DNA of 64,000 bases from Pseudoxanthomonas suwonensis (GCF_000972865.1 NZ_CP011144.1:620001-684000); one strand, 5' to 3'; shown: positions 21,502 through 31,693, counted from the first letter of the stretch. Notes: generated from the sequence alone by a model not told the origin. Translations and numbers: made by a program.

Positions 21502-21597
21502 GTAGGAGCCCACTTCAGTGGGCGACGCGGGCGTCGGGAATACGCTGGCGTCGCCTGTGCCAGTGTCGTCGTGTCGCCGGCTGAACCCGGCTCCTAC
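21502..21597. repeat. REP/BIME-like palindrome, family A (second of a tandem pair)
   Basis: Same arm order as the copy at 21362. Its right end, CTCCTAC at 21591-21597, supplies the stop codon of the methyltransferase read from the minus strand. Confidence 0.92.
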
Positions 21598-22268
21598 ACG
21601 ACTGGCGTGGCCTGCGCGACGCGGGTGTAGTGCAGCAGCCGCCCGCGATACGGCGGTTCGTCGCGGTCGTCCATCGGGCAGCGCTCCTCGACCAGGGTGA
21701 AGCCCCGGTCCGCCAGCAGCCGGCTGAAGCGTGCGCTGTTGCCCCGGCCCGGATCGGTCACCAGCACCTCGGCATCGGGCCAGGCATGCCGATCGACCAC
21801 CCCGGCCAGCAGCGCGGCATGGTCGTGCTCGTACAACACGTCGCTGGCGATGATTACGTCGAAGTGCCCGAGCGTCGGCAACGGCACGTCCCAGCGCAGC
21901 TGGCGGTAGTGCAGCGCCGGCAACGCGTTGAGCGCGGCGTTGTAGGCCAGGAACGGCTCGGTCAGCGGATGCATGTCCGAGGCCACCACCTGCGCGCCGC
22001 GCTGCTGCAGCACCAGGCTGGCCAGGCCGATGCCGCAGCCCAGTTCCAGCACCCGCTTTCCGTCGACGTCGAAGCGCTGCATCGCCTGCGCCAGCAGCCG
22101 CCCGGCCGGCCACAACTGGCCGAACAGGCTCCACTGCGCCGAGGAGATGCCCAGCCGGTTGCCATGCCCGTCCGGATCGGAGAACTGCTGTTTATCGCTG
22201 AGCACGCGCAGGCGCCACACATGGCCGCCGACGGAGACGCACTGGTTGCGGGTGGAGTAACCGGGCAT
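21594..22268 (-). CDS. SAM-dependent methyltransferase (METTL21/Methyltransf_16-like)
   Basis: A 224-residue class I methyltransferase. The SAM-binding motif I is VLELGCGIG (73-81), with motif II acidic residue in VVASDMHP and motif IV IIASDVLYE. The order and the DVLYE motif recall the protein-lysine methyltransferase 16/METTL21 group, so a protein substrate is plausible but not shown. The open frame begins at the ATG 22268; a usable ribosome-binding site is present (GGGAGCC). Unusually, the TAG stop lies inside the conserved end of a REP-like element. Upstream, 22269-22482 holds nothing that I can support. Confidence 0.88.
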   Translation of the reverse strand: MPGYSTRNQCVSVGGHVWRLRVLSDKQQFSDPDGHGNRLGISSAQWSLFGQLWPAGRLLAQAMQRFDVDGKRVLELGCGIGLASLVLQQRGAQVVASDMHPLTEPFLAYNAALNALPALHYRQLRWDVPLPTLGHFDVIIASDVLYEHDHAALLAGVVDRHAWPDAEVLVTDPGRGNSARFSRLLADRGFTLVEERCPMDDRDEPPYRGRLLHYTRVAQATPVV

Positions 22269-22482
22269 GGAGGCTCCCGTCAGGCGCCGCCCCGGAGCGG
22301 GGGCGGGTCACGCATGAAAGGGAGCGAGGCGAAGGGCCATGCCGCCAGGGCAGCATGAGCCGTGCGGGACGCGCGGGGCAGAACAGATGTCTGCGGTAGC
22401 CATGCTACTCCATGCGCGGCCCGTGCCCGACAACGGGGCATGACCCGGAGCCGCGATGCGGCAGTCCGGGCAGCACCGTCGT

Positions 22483-22716
22483 CTAGGACAGCGGGCGGCC
22501 GGCGCGCGGCAATGCGATCCCGTTCTCCTCCAGCATGTCCTGCAAGCGTTGCAGCACGTATGGCCGCTGGTCGACGTCGGCCTGCTCCAGGATCTCCCGC
22601 GCCAGCGCATCGAACTGCGGCCAGAACTGCGCCGGATGGCGCAGCCGCGCCAGCCACGGCGGCAGCATCCGCGCCAGCCGCTCGATTTCGGCATCCAGCT
22701 GCCGGCGCCCGCTCAT
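22483..22716 (-). CDS. Small protein coupled to the cyclic glucan synthase gene
   Basis: A 77-residue protein starting MSGRRQLDAEIERLARMLP, then PPWLARLRHPAQFWPQFDAL and a helical REILEQADVDQRPYVLQRLQ. Its ATG overlaps the stop of the glucan synthase by 4 nt (ATGA), so translation is coupled. Regular hydrophobic spacing and the coupling argue that it is real, although a much longer open frame in the same phase runs through the synthase gene and would hide it. There is no signal peptide; it is probably cytosolic and helical. I know no function; a role with the synthase is an inference from position. Confidence 0.7.
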   Translation of the reverse strand: MSGRRQLDAEIERLARMLPPWLARLRHPAQFWPQFDALAREILEQADVDQRPYVLQRLQDMLEENGIALPRAGRPLS

Positions 22717-25700
22717 GCCGCGCTTCGCGGCCAGCAGGCCTGGACCCGGTGGACGGCACCGTCGTCGACCAGAGGGAAATCCAGGCCCGGCTGTTCCCGG
22801 CCATCGAGCCGCAGGCCCGCTGGCCCGGCGTCGCTCTGCGTCACCTCGATCAGGTAGACGCTGCCGCCATGGCGGTACCGCAGCTCGTAGCGGTCCCACT
22901 CGGCGGGCAGGCACGGCTTCAGCGCCAGGCGGTCGCCGGTGCGCCGCAGGCCGAGCAGCGACTCGACCAGCAACCGGTACATCCAGCCCGCCGAACCGGT
23001 GTACCAGGTCCAGCCGCCACGCCCGACGTGCGGTGCCACCGCATACACGTCGGCGGCCAGCACGTAGGGTTCGACCTTGTAGACCGCCGCCGCCTCGGCG
23101 TCGCGGGCGTGGTTGACCGGGTTGATCATCCGCGCCAGTTCCCAGGCGCGCGCCGCGTCGCCCTGGTGGGCGAAGGCCATCGCCGCCCATACCGCGGCAT
23201 GCGTGTACTGGCCGCCGTTCTCGCGCACGCCCGGCACGTAGCCGCGGATGTAGCCCGGGTCCTTGGGCGTCTTGTCGAATGGCGGGTCCAGCAGCTGGAT
23301 CAGGCCCGCCTCCGGCCGCACCAGGTGCGCGTACAGCGAATCCAGCGCCTGCCGTGCGCGTTCGGGCTCCGCCGCGCCCGACAGCACCGACCAGCTCTGC
23401 GAGATCGAATCGATCCGGCATTCGTCGCTCTGGGTGGAACCCAGCGGCGTGCCGTCGTCGAACCATGCACGCCGGTACCACTGGCCGTCCCAGGCGTGGG
23501 CCTCCAGGTTGGCGCGCAACTGCCCGGCCTGCTCGCCGCACCAGGCGGCGAAGGCGGCATCGCCCCGCCCCTGTGCCACGCCACCGAACCGCTGCAGGAC
23601 GTCGTACAGGAAAAACCCCAGCCAGACGCTTTCGCCGCGACCGGCCTCGCCCACCCGGTTCATGCCGTCGTTCCAGTCGCCGGTGGCGATCAGCGGCAGG
23701 CCGCGCTCGCCGAGCAGGCTGCAGCCGCGCTGCAACGCCAGCACGCAGTGCCGGTAGAACGGCTCGCGCAGGTACGAGGGCACCGGCATGTCGTAATAGC
23801 CTTCCTCGTCGGGATTCACCGGGCGCCCGTCGACGAAGCCCACCACTTCGTCCAACACGCCGGCATCGCCGGTGACTTCCAGGTAGCGGCAGGCCGCCAG
23901 CGGCAGCCACAGGTAGTCGTCCGAACAGCGCGTGCGCACGCCGCGGCCCTGCGGCGGATGCCACCAGTGCATCACGTCGCCCTGCGGGAACTGGTGGGCG
24001 GCGCACAGCAGCAGGTGCTCGCGCATCAGCTCCGGCCTGGCATGCACCGTGGCCATGGTGTCCTGCAACTGGTCGCGGAAGCCGAACGCGCCGCCGGACT
24101 GGTAGTAGCCGCTGCGCGCCACGTAGCGGCAGGCCAGGGTCTGGTAGACCAGCCAGCCGTTGGCCAGCGCGTCGACCGCCGGATCGGGCGTGCTCACCTG
24201 CACCGTCGACAGCAGGCCACGCCAGTGCACGCGCACCGCATCCAGCGCATCGTGCGCGCGCTGCGCGCCGCAGACCCGCTGCGCCAGTTCCAGGGCCTCG
24301 CCCGGGTCCTTGCCCACGCCCAGGCGGAACACGATCTCCTGGTCCTGCCCGTCGGCCAGCGCCAGCGGCACCTGGATCGCCGCGCACGGATCCAGGCCGA
24401 CCCCGATCCGCCCGGACAGCCGCTCGCGGCGCAACGCCGCCGGATCGTCCAGGCCGCCGTTGCGGCCGAGGAACTCGGTGCGGTCGGCGGTGTGGCTGCA
24501 GCCGGTGGCGTCGGTGTCGAAGAACGCGACGCGCCCGCCGAACTCGGTGTTGTACGGATTGCGCGCGGTCAACGCACCGGTGCCCGGGTCCAGTTCGCTG
24601 ACCACGTGCATCTGCGACTTCGCGCGCAGGTCGCCCAGCACCCACTCGACGTAACCGGTGGCCGACAGCCGCCGCGGCCGGCCCGACAGGTTGCGCAGGC
24701 GCAGCACCGAGAACTTCACCGCGTCCTCGACCGCCACGTACACCCACAGTTCGCTGGCGATGCCGTCCTCGAAGTGCTCGTAGACCGTGTAGCCGAAGCC
24801 GTGTCGGGTGCGGTAGTCGCCGTGGCCGCGGCGCGGCAGCGGCATCGGCGACCAGGTCCGACCACTCTCCTCGTCGCGCAGGTAGAACGCCTCGCCGCCG
24901 GTATCGGACACCGGATCGTTGTGCCACGGGGTCAGGCGGAACTCGTGCGCGTTCTCGAACCAGGTGTAGCCCGGCGAGCTTTCGCTGACCACCGTGCCCA
25001 GCCGCGCATTGGCCATCACGTTGGACCACGGCGCCGGGGTCGGCGCGCCTTCGCGCGACACCACCACGTACTCGCGGCCGTCGGCGGTGAAGGCGCCCAG
25101 GCCGTTGTCGAACAGCGTGCCCTCGGCCAGCGGCAGGAACGGCCAGGGATCGTCGCCATCGGATCCGTCCGGCGCCGGTGGCGGCAGTCCGTCAGGCAAC
25201 GCCGGCAGTGGTGCCTCCGTCGCTGCCACCGGTGCGCCATCGGGCAGCAGCGCGGGGACGGCCCGCTCGGCGGGCACGTGGCGGCCGACCTGCGCGGCCA
25301 ACGTACCTTGCTCGTCGCTGATGATCGCCCGCGCCACCGACTGCAGCAGGATGCGGTCCTCCTGCGACATCAGCTGCGCCGGGCGCACGAAGATGCCGCC
25401 GGGCCGGTCGAGGATGTTGGACTCCGGGTCGGCCGAGACCATGCCCAGGATCTGGTCCTGCAGCTGCTGCCGGTAGCCGCTCTTGCTCTCGTTCCAGATC
25501 ACCAGGTCGGTGCGCAGGCCCTTCAGGCGCCAGTACGCGTGCGCCTGCACCATCTGCCGGACCAGCTCGATGTTCTCCGAATCGGTGATCTTCAGCAGCA
25601 CGATCGGCAGGTCGCCGGAGATCGCGTGGCCCCACAGCCCCGACTGCCCGCGCTGGTTCTGCAGCAGCACCTCGGTGTCGGCGCGCAGCAGCGGGTGCGC

Positions 25701-28700
25701 ATAGACCATCAGCCCGGCCAGGCGCTCGTACAGCTGGGCCTCGGCCTGGGTGGCGTTGATCTGGCGCCGCACCACCTGGCTGTGGGTCCAGGCCAGGTCG
25801 AACACGCGGTCGGCCAGGCGCCGGTCGCGGTACTTGTCGACCAGCCCGGCGCAGGCCTCGCGATCGATGCCCACGCCGTAGACCATGTCGATCATCGCGG
25901 TCTGTTCCGGCGCCAGTTCGATCCGGCAGCGAATCGCCACCACCGGGTCGAGCACCGAGCCGTCGGAATCCGATAGCGCCTCGTCTTCGGCCAGCGCGCG
26001 CGGCGCACGCGGGGTGTTGCCGCGGCCGAGGAAGCGCGCGCGGTCGGTCTCGTAGGAGATCGCAGTGATGTCGGCGTCGTGCACCGCGATCAGGTGGAAC
26101 ATCCACGGCGGCACTTCGTCGTGCGCGCGCGGGCGGCGTGTGCACAGCAGCGCCTGCTTCGGGCGCACGATCTCGGTCTGCACGAACAGGTTGCTGAAGG
26201 CCGGGTGCGCCTCGTCGGCGATCGCCGGCGCCAGCACCACCTCGGCGTAGGTGGTGATCTCGATGGCGCGCGCGCGCCGGCTGCGGTTGCTCAGGCGCAG
26301 CCGGCGCAGCTCGATGTCGTCCTCGGCCGAGATCGCGATCTCCAGGTGGCTTTCGTAGCCGCGCTTGCTGCCGCGGAACTCGGCCTTGGCGTCGGAGAAG
26401 ATCGCCTCGTACTGGTCCATCGGTACGCCGGTGGGCTGCAGCGCGGCGGACCAGAACTCGCCGCTCTCCACGTCGCGCAGGTAGCAGAACGTGCCCCAGT
26501 GGTCGCGGGTGCCGTCCTCGCGCCAGCGCGTGGTGGCCATGTCGCGGTGGCGGCTGTAGCCGCCGCCGGCGTGGGTGAGCAGGCCGTGGTAGCGGCCGTT
26601 GGACAGCAGCTGCACTTCCGGGCGCGCGGTGGACGGGTTGCGCAGGATCCGCAGCTGGGTCTCGGTCTCGCCGGAGGACGCGCGCGCGCCCAGGGTCTCG
26701 GCCTCGTGCGGATGGAACACGCCGGTCTGCGGGATGCGCTCCTGCAGCAGCAGCAGCGTGGCCTGGAACTCGGCGTCGGCGACGAAGCGGCGCTGCATCG
26801 GCTGCTGGCGCAACAGGTAGTCCAGCGCCAGGAAGCCCATGCCCTGGTGGTGGGCCATGAACGAGCGGATCAGCACGTAGTCCTGCCCGGGCGGTACCCG
26901 CGCCGGGGTGTAGTCGATCGCCTCGTACATGCCGAAGTCGCCGGCAAATCCCAGCGCCGACAGCCGCTGCAGGTTCTGGCAGGCCGCCTCCGGCGCCACC
27001 ATCAGCGCCATCATGCTGGCGTAGGGCGCGATCACCACGTCCTGGCCGAGGCCGCGCTTGAGCCCGAGCCCGGGCACGCCGAACGCGCGGTACTGGTAGT
27101 TCATGCGCGTGTCCACGGCGTTGTAGCCGGACTCGGAGATGCCCCACGGCACGGCCAGGCTGCGGCCGTGCAGGATCTGCGCCTCGACCGCGTGGCGCGA
27201 GGTCTGGTCGAGCAGCGTGTCCGGATAGCTGGGCATCACCAGCTGCGGCATCAGGTACTCGAACATCGAGCCGCTCCACGACAGCAGCGTGGCGTAGCCG
27301 TTGACCTCGGTCAGCAGGCGCCCGAGCGCGAACCAGCTTTCCTGCGGCAGCTGCCCCTGGGCGATGGCCACGAACGTGCACAGCCGTGCCTCGGAGGCGA
27401 GCAGGTCGTAGTAGCCGCTGTCCAGGCGGTGCTCTTCCAGGTTGTAGCCGATCGCCAGCAGGTGGCGCGCGCGGTCGTACAGGAACTCGTAGTCCATCAG
27501 CGAGAACTGGCCGGCCACGTGCGCCAGCCGTTCCAGCTGGTGGATGCGCTCGCGCGCCCGCATCCCGGCCGGCGACTGCGGTGCGCGGGCGTGCAGCTCG
27601 CGCAGCGTCGGGATGTAGCCGAATCCGTCCGTGCCGGCGTCATCGGTCGTCGTCAAGTCGGGCATCAGGAACAGCAACTCGTCATGCGCGGACCGGCAGG
27701 CCTCGCGCAGCGCGACGGGCCAGTGCGGCTGGCCCTCGACTGCCGGGTCCGGCCACGCGGCGAGGATCGCATCGGCATGCCGCAGCAACTCCGCCAGAAC
27801 GCGCCCGGCCTCGCCCGGCGTGGCCGGCGCTTGCACCAGCGCCGGTGTCAGCGCGGCGCGGAATGCGGCCAGTGCCGTGGGCAACGCATCGCCCTGCGGC
27901 GCCGCCGCCGCTTCACCTTCCTCCAACGCCTCTTCCAGCACGCCCAGGGTGTCGGCCAGGCCGTCGAAGGTGTGCGGCGCCAGTATCGGCGCGTCGGCCA
28001 GTGCCAGCAGCCCCTGGCGCAGGGTCAGCAGGTGGCCGGCCAGGTTGCCGCTGTCCACCGTGGAGACGTAGTGCGGCGGCAGCGGTTGCAGGGTCTCGGT
28101 GTCGTACCAGTTGTAGAAGTGGCCGCGGTGGCGCGGCAGCTCCTCCAGCGTGGCGAACACCCGCTGGGTGCGTTCCATCACCCCGCCCGCCTGCAGGTAG
28201 CCGAAGTCCCAGGCCGACACATTGGCCAGCAGCGACAGGCCGATGTTGGTCGGCGAGGTGCGCCGCGCCACCACCAGCGCCGGATGCTCCTGGATGTTGT
28301 CCGGCGGCAGCCAGTGGTCCTCGGCGCGCACCCAGGTCTCGAAGAACGCCCAGGTGCGTCGCGCCAGCCGGCCGAGGAACGTGCGTTGCGCCGCGGACAG
28401 GTCCGCGCCGTGCGTCTGCGGCGGCCGGCCCAGCCAGGCCATCAGCCCCGGCGACAGCAGCCACAGCAGCAGCAACGACATCGCCACCGGCAGCGACGCC
28501 GGCCGCACCACGGACAGCAGCACCGCCACGCCGACCGCGAACAGCGGCGCCAGCGCCATGCCGCGCCACTCCGCGCCGCGGTCGCCGCCCAGGCTACGCT
28601 CCACTTCGCTGGACGGATTCCACTGCAGCAGGTGGCGGCGGCTGAGCAGCAGCCGCCACAGCGTGCGCGCGATCGCGCCCAGGCTCAGCGAGGCCTCGTA

Positions 28701-31427
28701 CGGCAGGCAGGCCAGGCTGACCGCGGCGCGTTCCAACTGGCGCAAGCCGGCCTTCGCCACCTGCGCCAGGTGGGCTTCCAGCGGCATGTCCACCGGCACC
28801 GCGAACACATTGCGCAGCGCCGGCAGCAGCACCGGCAGCAACCACAGCGCCAGCACCCACGCCGTCCAGGCCAGCGGCCGCGGCGAATACACCCAGCCCA
28901 GCAGCAGCAACGCGGTGGCGGCCGGCGGCACCAGGCTGCGGCGCAGGTTGTCCAGCAACTTGCCGCGCGAGAGCCAGTTCAGTGGGTTGCGCTCGAAGCC
29001 GCCTCCGCGGCGCGGCACCCACGGCAGCAGCCACGGCAGCAGCTGCCAGTCGCCGCGGATCCAGCGGTGGCGGCGCTTGACGTCGACCGCGTAGCGCTCG
29101 GGATAGTCCTCGAACAGGCGCACGTCGCTGACCAGCCCGGCGCGCGCGTAGCAGCCCTCCAGCAGGTCGTGGCTGAGGATGCGGTTGTCCGGGAAGCGGT
29201 CGGCCAGCGCGTACTCGAACGCGTCCACGTCGTAGATGCCCTTGCCGACGAACGACCCCTCGCCGAACAGGTCCTGGTACACGTCGGACACGGTGCGCGT
29301 GTAAGGATCGATCCCCGGCTCGCTGCCGAACAGGCGCGCATAGCGCGAGCTGCGGCGACCGCCCAGGCTGGTGCCCACGCTGGGCTGGAGGATGCCGTAG
29401 CCGTCCACCACCCGCCGCCGCCGCACGTCGAAATGCGGCCGGTTGAGCGGATGGGCCAGGGTGGCGACGAACTCGCGCGCCGCGTCGCGCGGCAGGCGGG
29501 TATCGGTGTCCAGGGTGATCACATAGCGCACCTGGGCCAGTGCATCGGTCCGCCCGACCACGTGCATGAACCCGCCATCGCCGCCGCGCAGCAGCCGGTT
29601 CAGCGCCGCCAGCTTGCCGCGCTTGCGCTCGTGGCCCATCCACGTCCGCTCGCGCGGATTCCATTCGCGCGCCCGGTGGAACAGGAAGAAGCGGTCGCCA
29701 CTTTCCGGCGCGTAGCGGCCGTTGAGCCGTTCGATCTGCCAGGCCGCATGCGCCAGCAGCGCCTCGTCGCCGGGCAGCACCTGCTGGTCGGCATCGAGGA
29801 AATCGGTGAGCAGGGCGAAATGCAGCTGGCGGTCGCGGTTGGCGAGGAAGCGCACCTCCAGTCCCTCGACCAGCGCATCCACCGCCTCGATGCCCGAGAG
29901 CATGCTCGGCACCACCACCAGGGTGCGGAACCCGTCGGGGATGCCGCGCGAGAAATCCATGCGCGGCAGCGGCTTTGGAGCGACCCGCAGCGTCGCCGTC
30001 CAGTTGACCAGGGCGATGCCCAGCTCGCTGAACACCAGCACTGCCAGCGCCGCCGGCAGCCACGGCGGCAGCGCGCCGGTCCCGGACGCGAGCAGGCCCC
30101 AGCTGCTCAGGGCGACGATCACCGCGATCGGCAGCAGGTAGGCCCACAGCGGCACCTGCCGAGCCGGCAGGCGCGCGGCACGGTAGCCCGGCGCCAGCGC
30201 GGCCACGTCGGCCTCGGTCCGCGCCACCCCGCGGTCCACCAGGTAGTAGCCCACGTGCGCCTCGCGCCCCTGCGGATCGCGCTGCGCCGCCGCCTGCGCC
30301 AATCCCAGCGCGACCCCGGCCACCTCCTCCTCGCTGGCGCCGCTGCGGCGGGCGATCTTCTCGACCACGTGCCGGTAGGAATCGCGGGTGCTGAAATCCA
30401 TCCGCGCGTAGGTGTCGGCCGGATCCTCGCGCAGCCGGTACTCGACCACGCTCATGGCCTCGACGAACTCGCGCCAGTCCATGGTGCCCAGGAAGCGCAG
30501 GCTGCCGATGCTGTTGCTGATCGAGACCTGGTCGGCCGCCTGCTGCTGGCTTTCCAGGTGGATCAACTCCTCGATGCGGTGGCCGCCGTCGGCAGCCCAC
30601 TGGTCCAGCCAGGTCAGCGGCATCGCCAGCGCCGCGCCCTGCCCCTGCAGCGCGCGGGTCAGCTCGGCGACGAACGCGCCGCTCAGCGGCGGCTCCGAAC
30701 GCGCCATGTCGGCGACCACCAGGACCACGTCCTTGGGACTGTCGCTGGCGGTTCGGTTCAGCGCCTCGGCCCACACGCTGGCCAGGCGGCGGTCGACGCC
30801 GTCGCGCATCACGCCCACCGCCAGGCGCCGCAGGTTTTCGATCAGCGCCAGCCTCAGCATGATCGGCACCGCCCACAGCTCGCCGAGCTTGAGCGGCGCG
30901 ACTTGCTGGTAGGCCGCGACGAAGCGGCTGATGGCTTCCGCGTCGATCCGGCCGTCGCCGTGGGCGATCGCCTGCATCGACAGGTCGTAGACCCGCGGCA
31001 GCCCGGCCGACAGCCCCTGGCTCAGCGACGGCAGCTGGCGGCTGTAGCCGCGCGGCAGGTGCCGGCGCGCGGTGTGGATCTGCTCCTGGACCAGGTAGTA
31101 GTTGTCCAGCAGCCATTCGCCGGCCGGGGCGATGCGCATCTCGTCCTGCACCATCCGTGTCAGCAGGGTGCAGGCGTCGTCGAGCAGGCGTTCGTTCTCC
31201 TGCAGCCGCTCCAGCAACCGCTCGGGCACCGGCCGCGCCTGCACGTGGTGCGAGCGCGCCAGCGCCCGGCCGTGCAGCTCCATCTGCTCCACGTTGAACA
31301 GCTGCGCGCGCAGCAGCGCCTCGGCCGGCAGCCCCTTGCGCCGCGCCGCGCGGCGCGTGCGCCACACGCGCCACAGACGCCGGCGCAGGCGCAACCAGCG
31401 ACCGAAGATCCGTCGTACCTGGGGCAT
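22713..31427 (-). CDS. ndvB: Cyclic beta-glucan synthase (NdvB/ChvB-like)
   Basis: A giant inner-membrane enzyme of about 2,904 residues. From UDP-glucose it starts, elongates and cyclises beta-1,2-linked glucans exported to the periplasm. The N-terminal soluble part (1-420) precedes two membrane helices (LWAYLLPIAVIVALSSWGLL and LPAALAVLVFSELGIALVNW). The GT84 glycosyltransferase domain has the metal-binding D640-T-D642 (VITLDTDTRLP) and RRHRWIRGDWQLL; further helices follow near 830-990. Two glycoamylase/GH94-like regions end in the phosphorylase domain with GDWNDGMNRVG (acid D2587), which sets ring size. Starts at 31427 (MPQVRRIF) and 31469 are both possible. Family length is usually 2,700-2,900. 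The coupled 77-residue gene follows. Confidence 0.95.
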   Translation of the reverse strand: MPQVRRIFGRWLRLRRRLWRVWRTRRAARRKGLPAEALLRAQLFNVEQMELHGRALARSHHVQARPVPERLLERLQENERLLDDACTLLTRMVQDEMRIAPAGEWLLDNYYLVQEQIHTARRHLPRGYSRQLPSLSQGLSAGLPRVYDLSMQAIAHGDGRIDAEAISRFVAAYQQVAPLKLGELWAVPIMLRLALIENLRRLAVGVMRDGVDRRLASVWAEALNRTASDSPKDVVLVVADMARSEPPLSGAFVAELTRALQGQGAALAMPLTWLDQWAADGGHRIEELIHLESQQQAADQVSISNSIGSLRFLGTMDWREFVEAMSVVEYRLREDPADTYARMDFSTRDSYRHVVEKIARRSGASEEEVAGVALGLAQAAAQRDPQGREAHVGYYLVDRGVARTEADVAALAPGYRAARLPARQVPLWAYLLPIAVIVALSSWGLLASGTGALPPWLPAALAVLVFSELGIALVNWTATLRVAPKPLPRMDFSRGIPDGFRTLVVVPSMLSGIEAVDALVEGLEVRFLANRDRQLHFALLTDFLDADQQVLPGDEALLAHAAWQIERLNGRYAPESGDRFFLFHRAREWNPRERTWMGHERKRGKLAALNRLLRGGDGGFMHVVGRTDALAQVRYVITLDTDTRLPRDAAREFVATLAHPLNRPHFDVRRRRVVDGYGILQPSVGTSLGGRRSSRYARLFGSEPGIDPYTRTVSDVYQDLFGEGSFVGKGIYDVDAFEYALADRFPDNRILSHDLLEGCYARAGLVSDVRLFEDYPERYAVDVKRRHRWIRGDWQLLPWLLPWVPRRGGGFERNPLNWLSRGKLLDNLRRSLVPPAATALLLLGWVYSPRPLAWTAWVLALWLLPVLLPALRNVFAVPVDMPLEAHLAQVAKAGLRQLERAAVSLACLPYEASLSLGAIARTLWRLLLSRRHLLQWNPSSEVERSLGGDRGAEWRGMALAPLFAVGVAVLLSVVRPASLPVAMSLLLLWLLSPGLMAWLGRPPQTHGADLSAAQRTFLGRLARRTWAFFETWVRAEDHWLPPDNIQEHPALVVARRTSPTNIGLSLLANVSAWDFGYLQAGGVMERTQRVFATLEELPRHRGHFYNWYDTETLQPLPPHYVSTVDSGNLAGHLLTLRQGLLALADAPILAPHTFDGLADTLGVLEEALEEGEAAAAPQGDALPTALAAFRAALTPALVQAPATPGEAGRVLAELLRHADAILAAWPDPAVEGQPHWPVALREACRSAHDELLFLMPDLTTTDDAGTDGFGYIPTLRELHARAPQSPAGMRARERIHQLERLAHVAGQFSLMDYEFLYDRARHLLAIGYNLEEHRLDSGYYDLLASEARLCTFVAIAQGQLPQESWFALGRLLTEVNGYATLLSWSGSMFEYLMPQLVMPSYPDTLLDQTSRHAVEAQILHGRSLAVPWGISESGYNAVDTRMNYQYRAFGVPGLGLKRGLGQDVVIAPYASMMALMVAPEAACQNLQRLSALGFAGDFGMYEAIDYTPARVPPGQDYVLIRSFMAHHQGMGFLALDYLLRQQPMQRRFVADAEFQATLLLLQERIPQTGVFHPHEAETLGARASSGETETQLRILRNPSTARPEVQLLSNGRYHGLLTHAGGGYSRHRDMATTRWREDGTRDHWGTFCYLRDVESGEFWSAALQPTGVPMDQYEAIFSDAKAEFRGSKRGYESHLEIAISAEDDIELRRLRLSNRSRRARAIEITTYAEVVLAPAIADEAHPAFSNLFVQTEIVRPKQALLCTRRPRAHDEVPPWMFHLIAVHDADITAISYETDRARFLGRGNTPRAPRALAEDEALSDSDGSVLDPVVAIRCRIELAPEQTAMIDMVYGVGIDREACAGLVDKYRDRRLADRVFDLAWTHSQVVRRQINATQAEAQLYERLAGLMVYAHPLLRADTEVLLQNQRGQSGLWGHAISGDLPIVLLKITDSENIELVRQMVQAHAYWRLKGLRTDLVIWNESKSGYRQQLQDQILGMVSADPESNILDRPGGIFVRPAQLMSQEDRILLQSVARAIISDEQGTLAAQVGRHVPAERAVPALLPDGAPVAATEAPLPALPDGLPPPAPDGSDGDDPWPFLPLAEGTLFDNGLGAFTADGREYVVVSREGAPTPAPWSNVMANARLGTVVSESSPGYTWFENAHEFRLTPWHNDPVSDTGGEAFYLRDEESGRTWSPMPLPRRGHGDYRTRHGFGYTVYEHFEDGIASELWVYVAVEDAVKFSVLRLRNLSGRPRRLSATGYVEWVLGDLRAKSQMHVVSELDPGTGALTARNPYNTEFGGRVAFFDTDATGCSHTADRTEFLGRNGGLDDPAALRRERLSGRIGVGLDPCAAIQVPLALADGQDQEIVFRLGVGKDPGEALELAQRVCGAQRAHDALDAVRVHWRGLLSTVQVSTPDPAVDALANGWLVYQTLACRYVARSGYYQSGGAFGFRDQLQDTMATVHARPELMREHLLLCAAHQFPQGDVMHWWHPPQGRGVRTRCSDDYLWLPLAACRYLEVTGDAGVLDEVVGFVDGRPVNPDEEGYYDMPVPSYLREPFYRHCVLALQRGCSLLGERGLPLIATGDWNDGMNRVGEAGRGESVWLGFFLYDVLQRFGGVAQGRGDAAFAAWCGEQAGQLRANLEAHAWDGQWYRRAWFDDGTPLGSTQSDECRIDSISQSWSVLSGAAEPERARQALDSLYAHLVRPEAGLIQLLDPPFDKTPKDPGYIRGYVPGVRENGGQYTHAAVWAAMAFAHQGDAARAWELARMINPVNHARDAEAAAVYKVEPYVLAADVYAVAPHVGRGGWTWYTGSAGWMYRLLVESLLGLRRTGDRLALKPCLPAEWDRYELRYRHGGSVYLIEVTQSDAGPAGLRLDGREQPGLDFPLVDDGAVHRVQACWPRSAA

Positions 31428-31535
31428 GTCGTGTCCGGTGGGGGGCCAGGCAACTGCCTCGGGCCCCATCCTTGCACCCGGGGCGGAGGGGCGTGTGAAT
31501 AGGCGTCACGCCCGCTAAAACTGGAGCGCCCGCGA

Positions 31536-31561
31536 ACCGGGACCGGGACCGGGACCGGGAC
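31536..31561. repeat. Hexanucleotide tandem repeat (ACCGGG)4
   Basis: Four exact copies of ACCGGG plus AC, about 110 nt upstream of the chosen start of the glucan synthase. The 400-nt gap 31428-31829 holds this repeat, two REP-like elements and no gene. Confidence 0.9.
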
Positions 31562-31573
31562 GCACAGCTTTCT

Positions 31574-31669
31574 GTAGGAGCGGGCATCAGACCGCGACAC
31601 GGGCGTCGGAATCGCGAGGGTGTCGCCTGTGCCGATGGCGTCGGTGTCGCGGTCATGCACCGCTCCTAC
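31574..31669. repeat. REP/BIME-like palindrome, family B
   Basis: Bounded by GTAGGAGCGGGCATCAGACC and GGTCATGCACCGCTCCTAC with the core GCCTGTGCCGATGGCGTCGG. The arms carry small indels compared with other B copies. Confidence 0.88.
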
Positions 31670-31693
31670 AACAGCCGCGGCGCGGGGTTTTCT

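Noticed and set aside
26079..31502. A 1,807-codon open frame on the plus strand opposite the glucan synthase gene
   Set aside because: Its composition (His/Gln/Arg/Val-rich, no domains) is that of an antisense shadow in very G+C-rich DNA, and the minus-strand frame has clear catalytic motifs.
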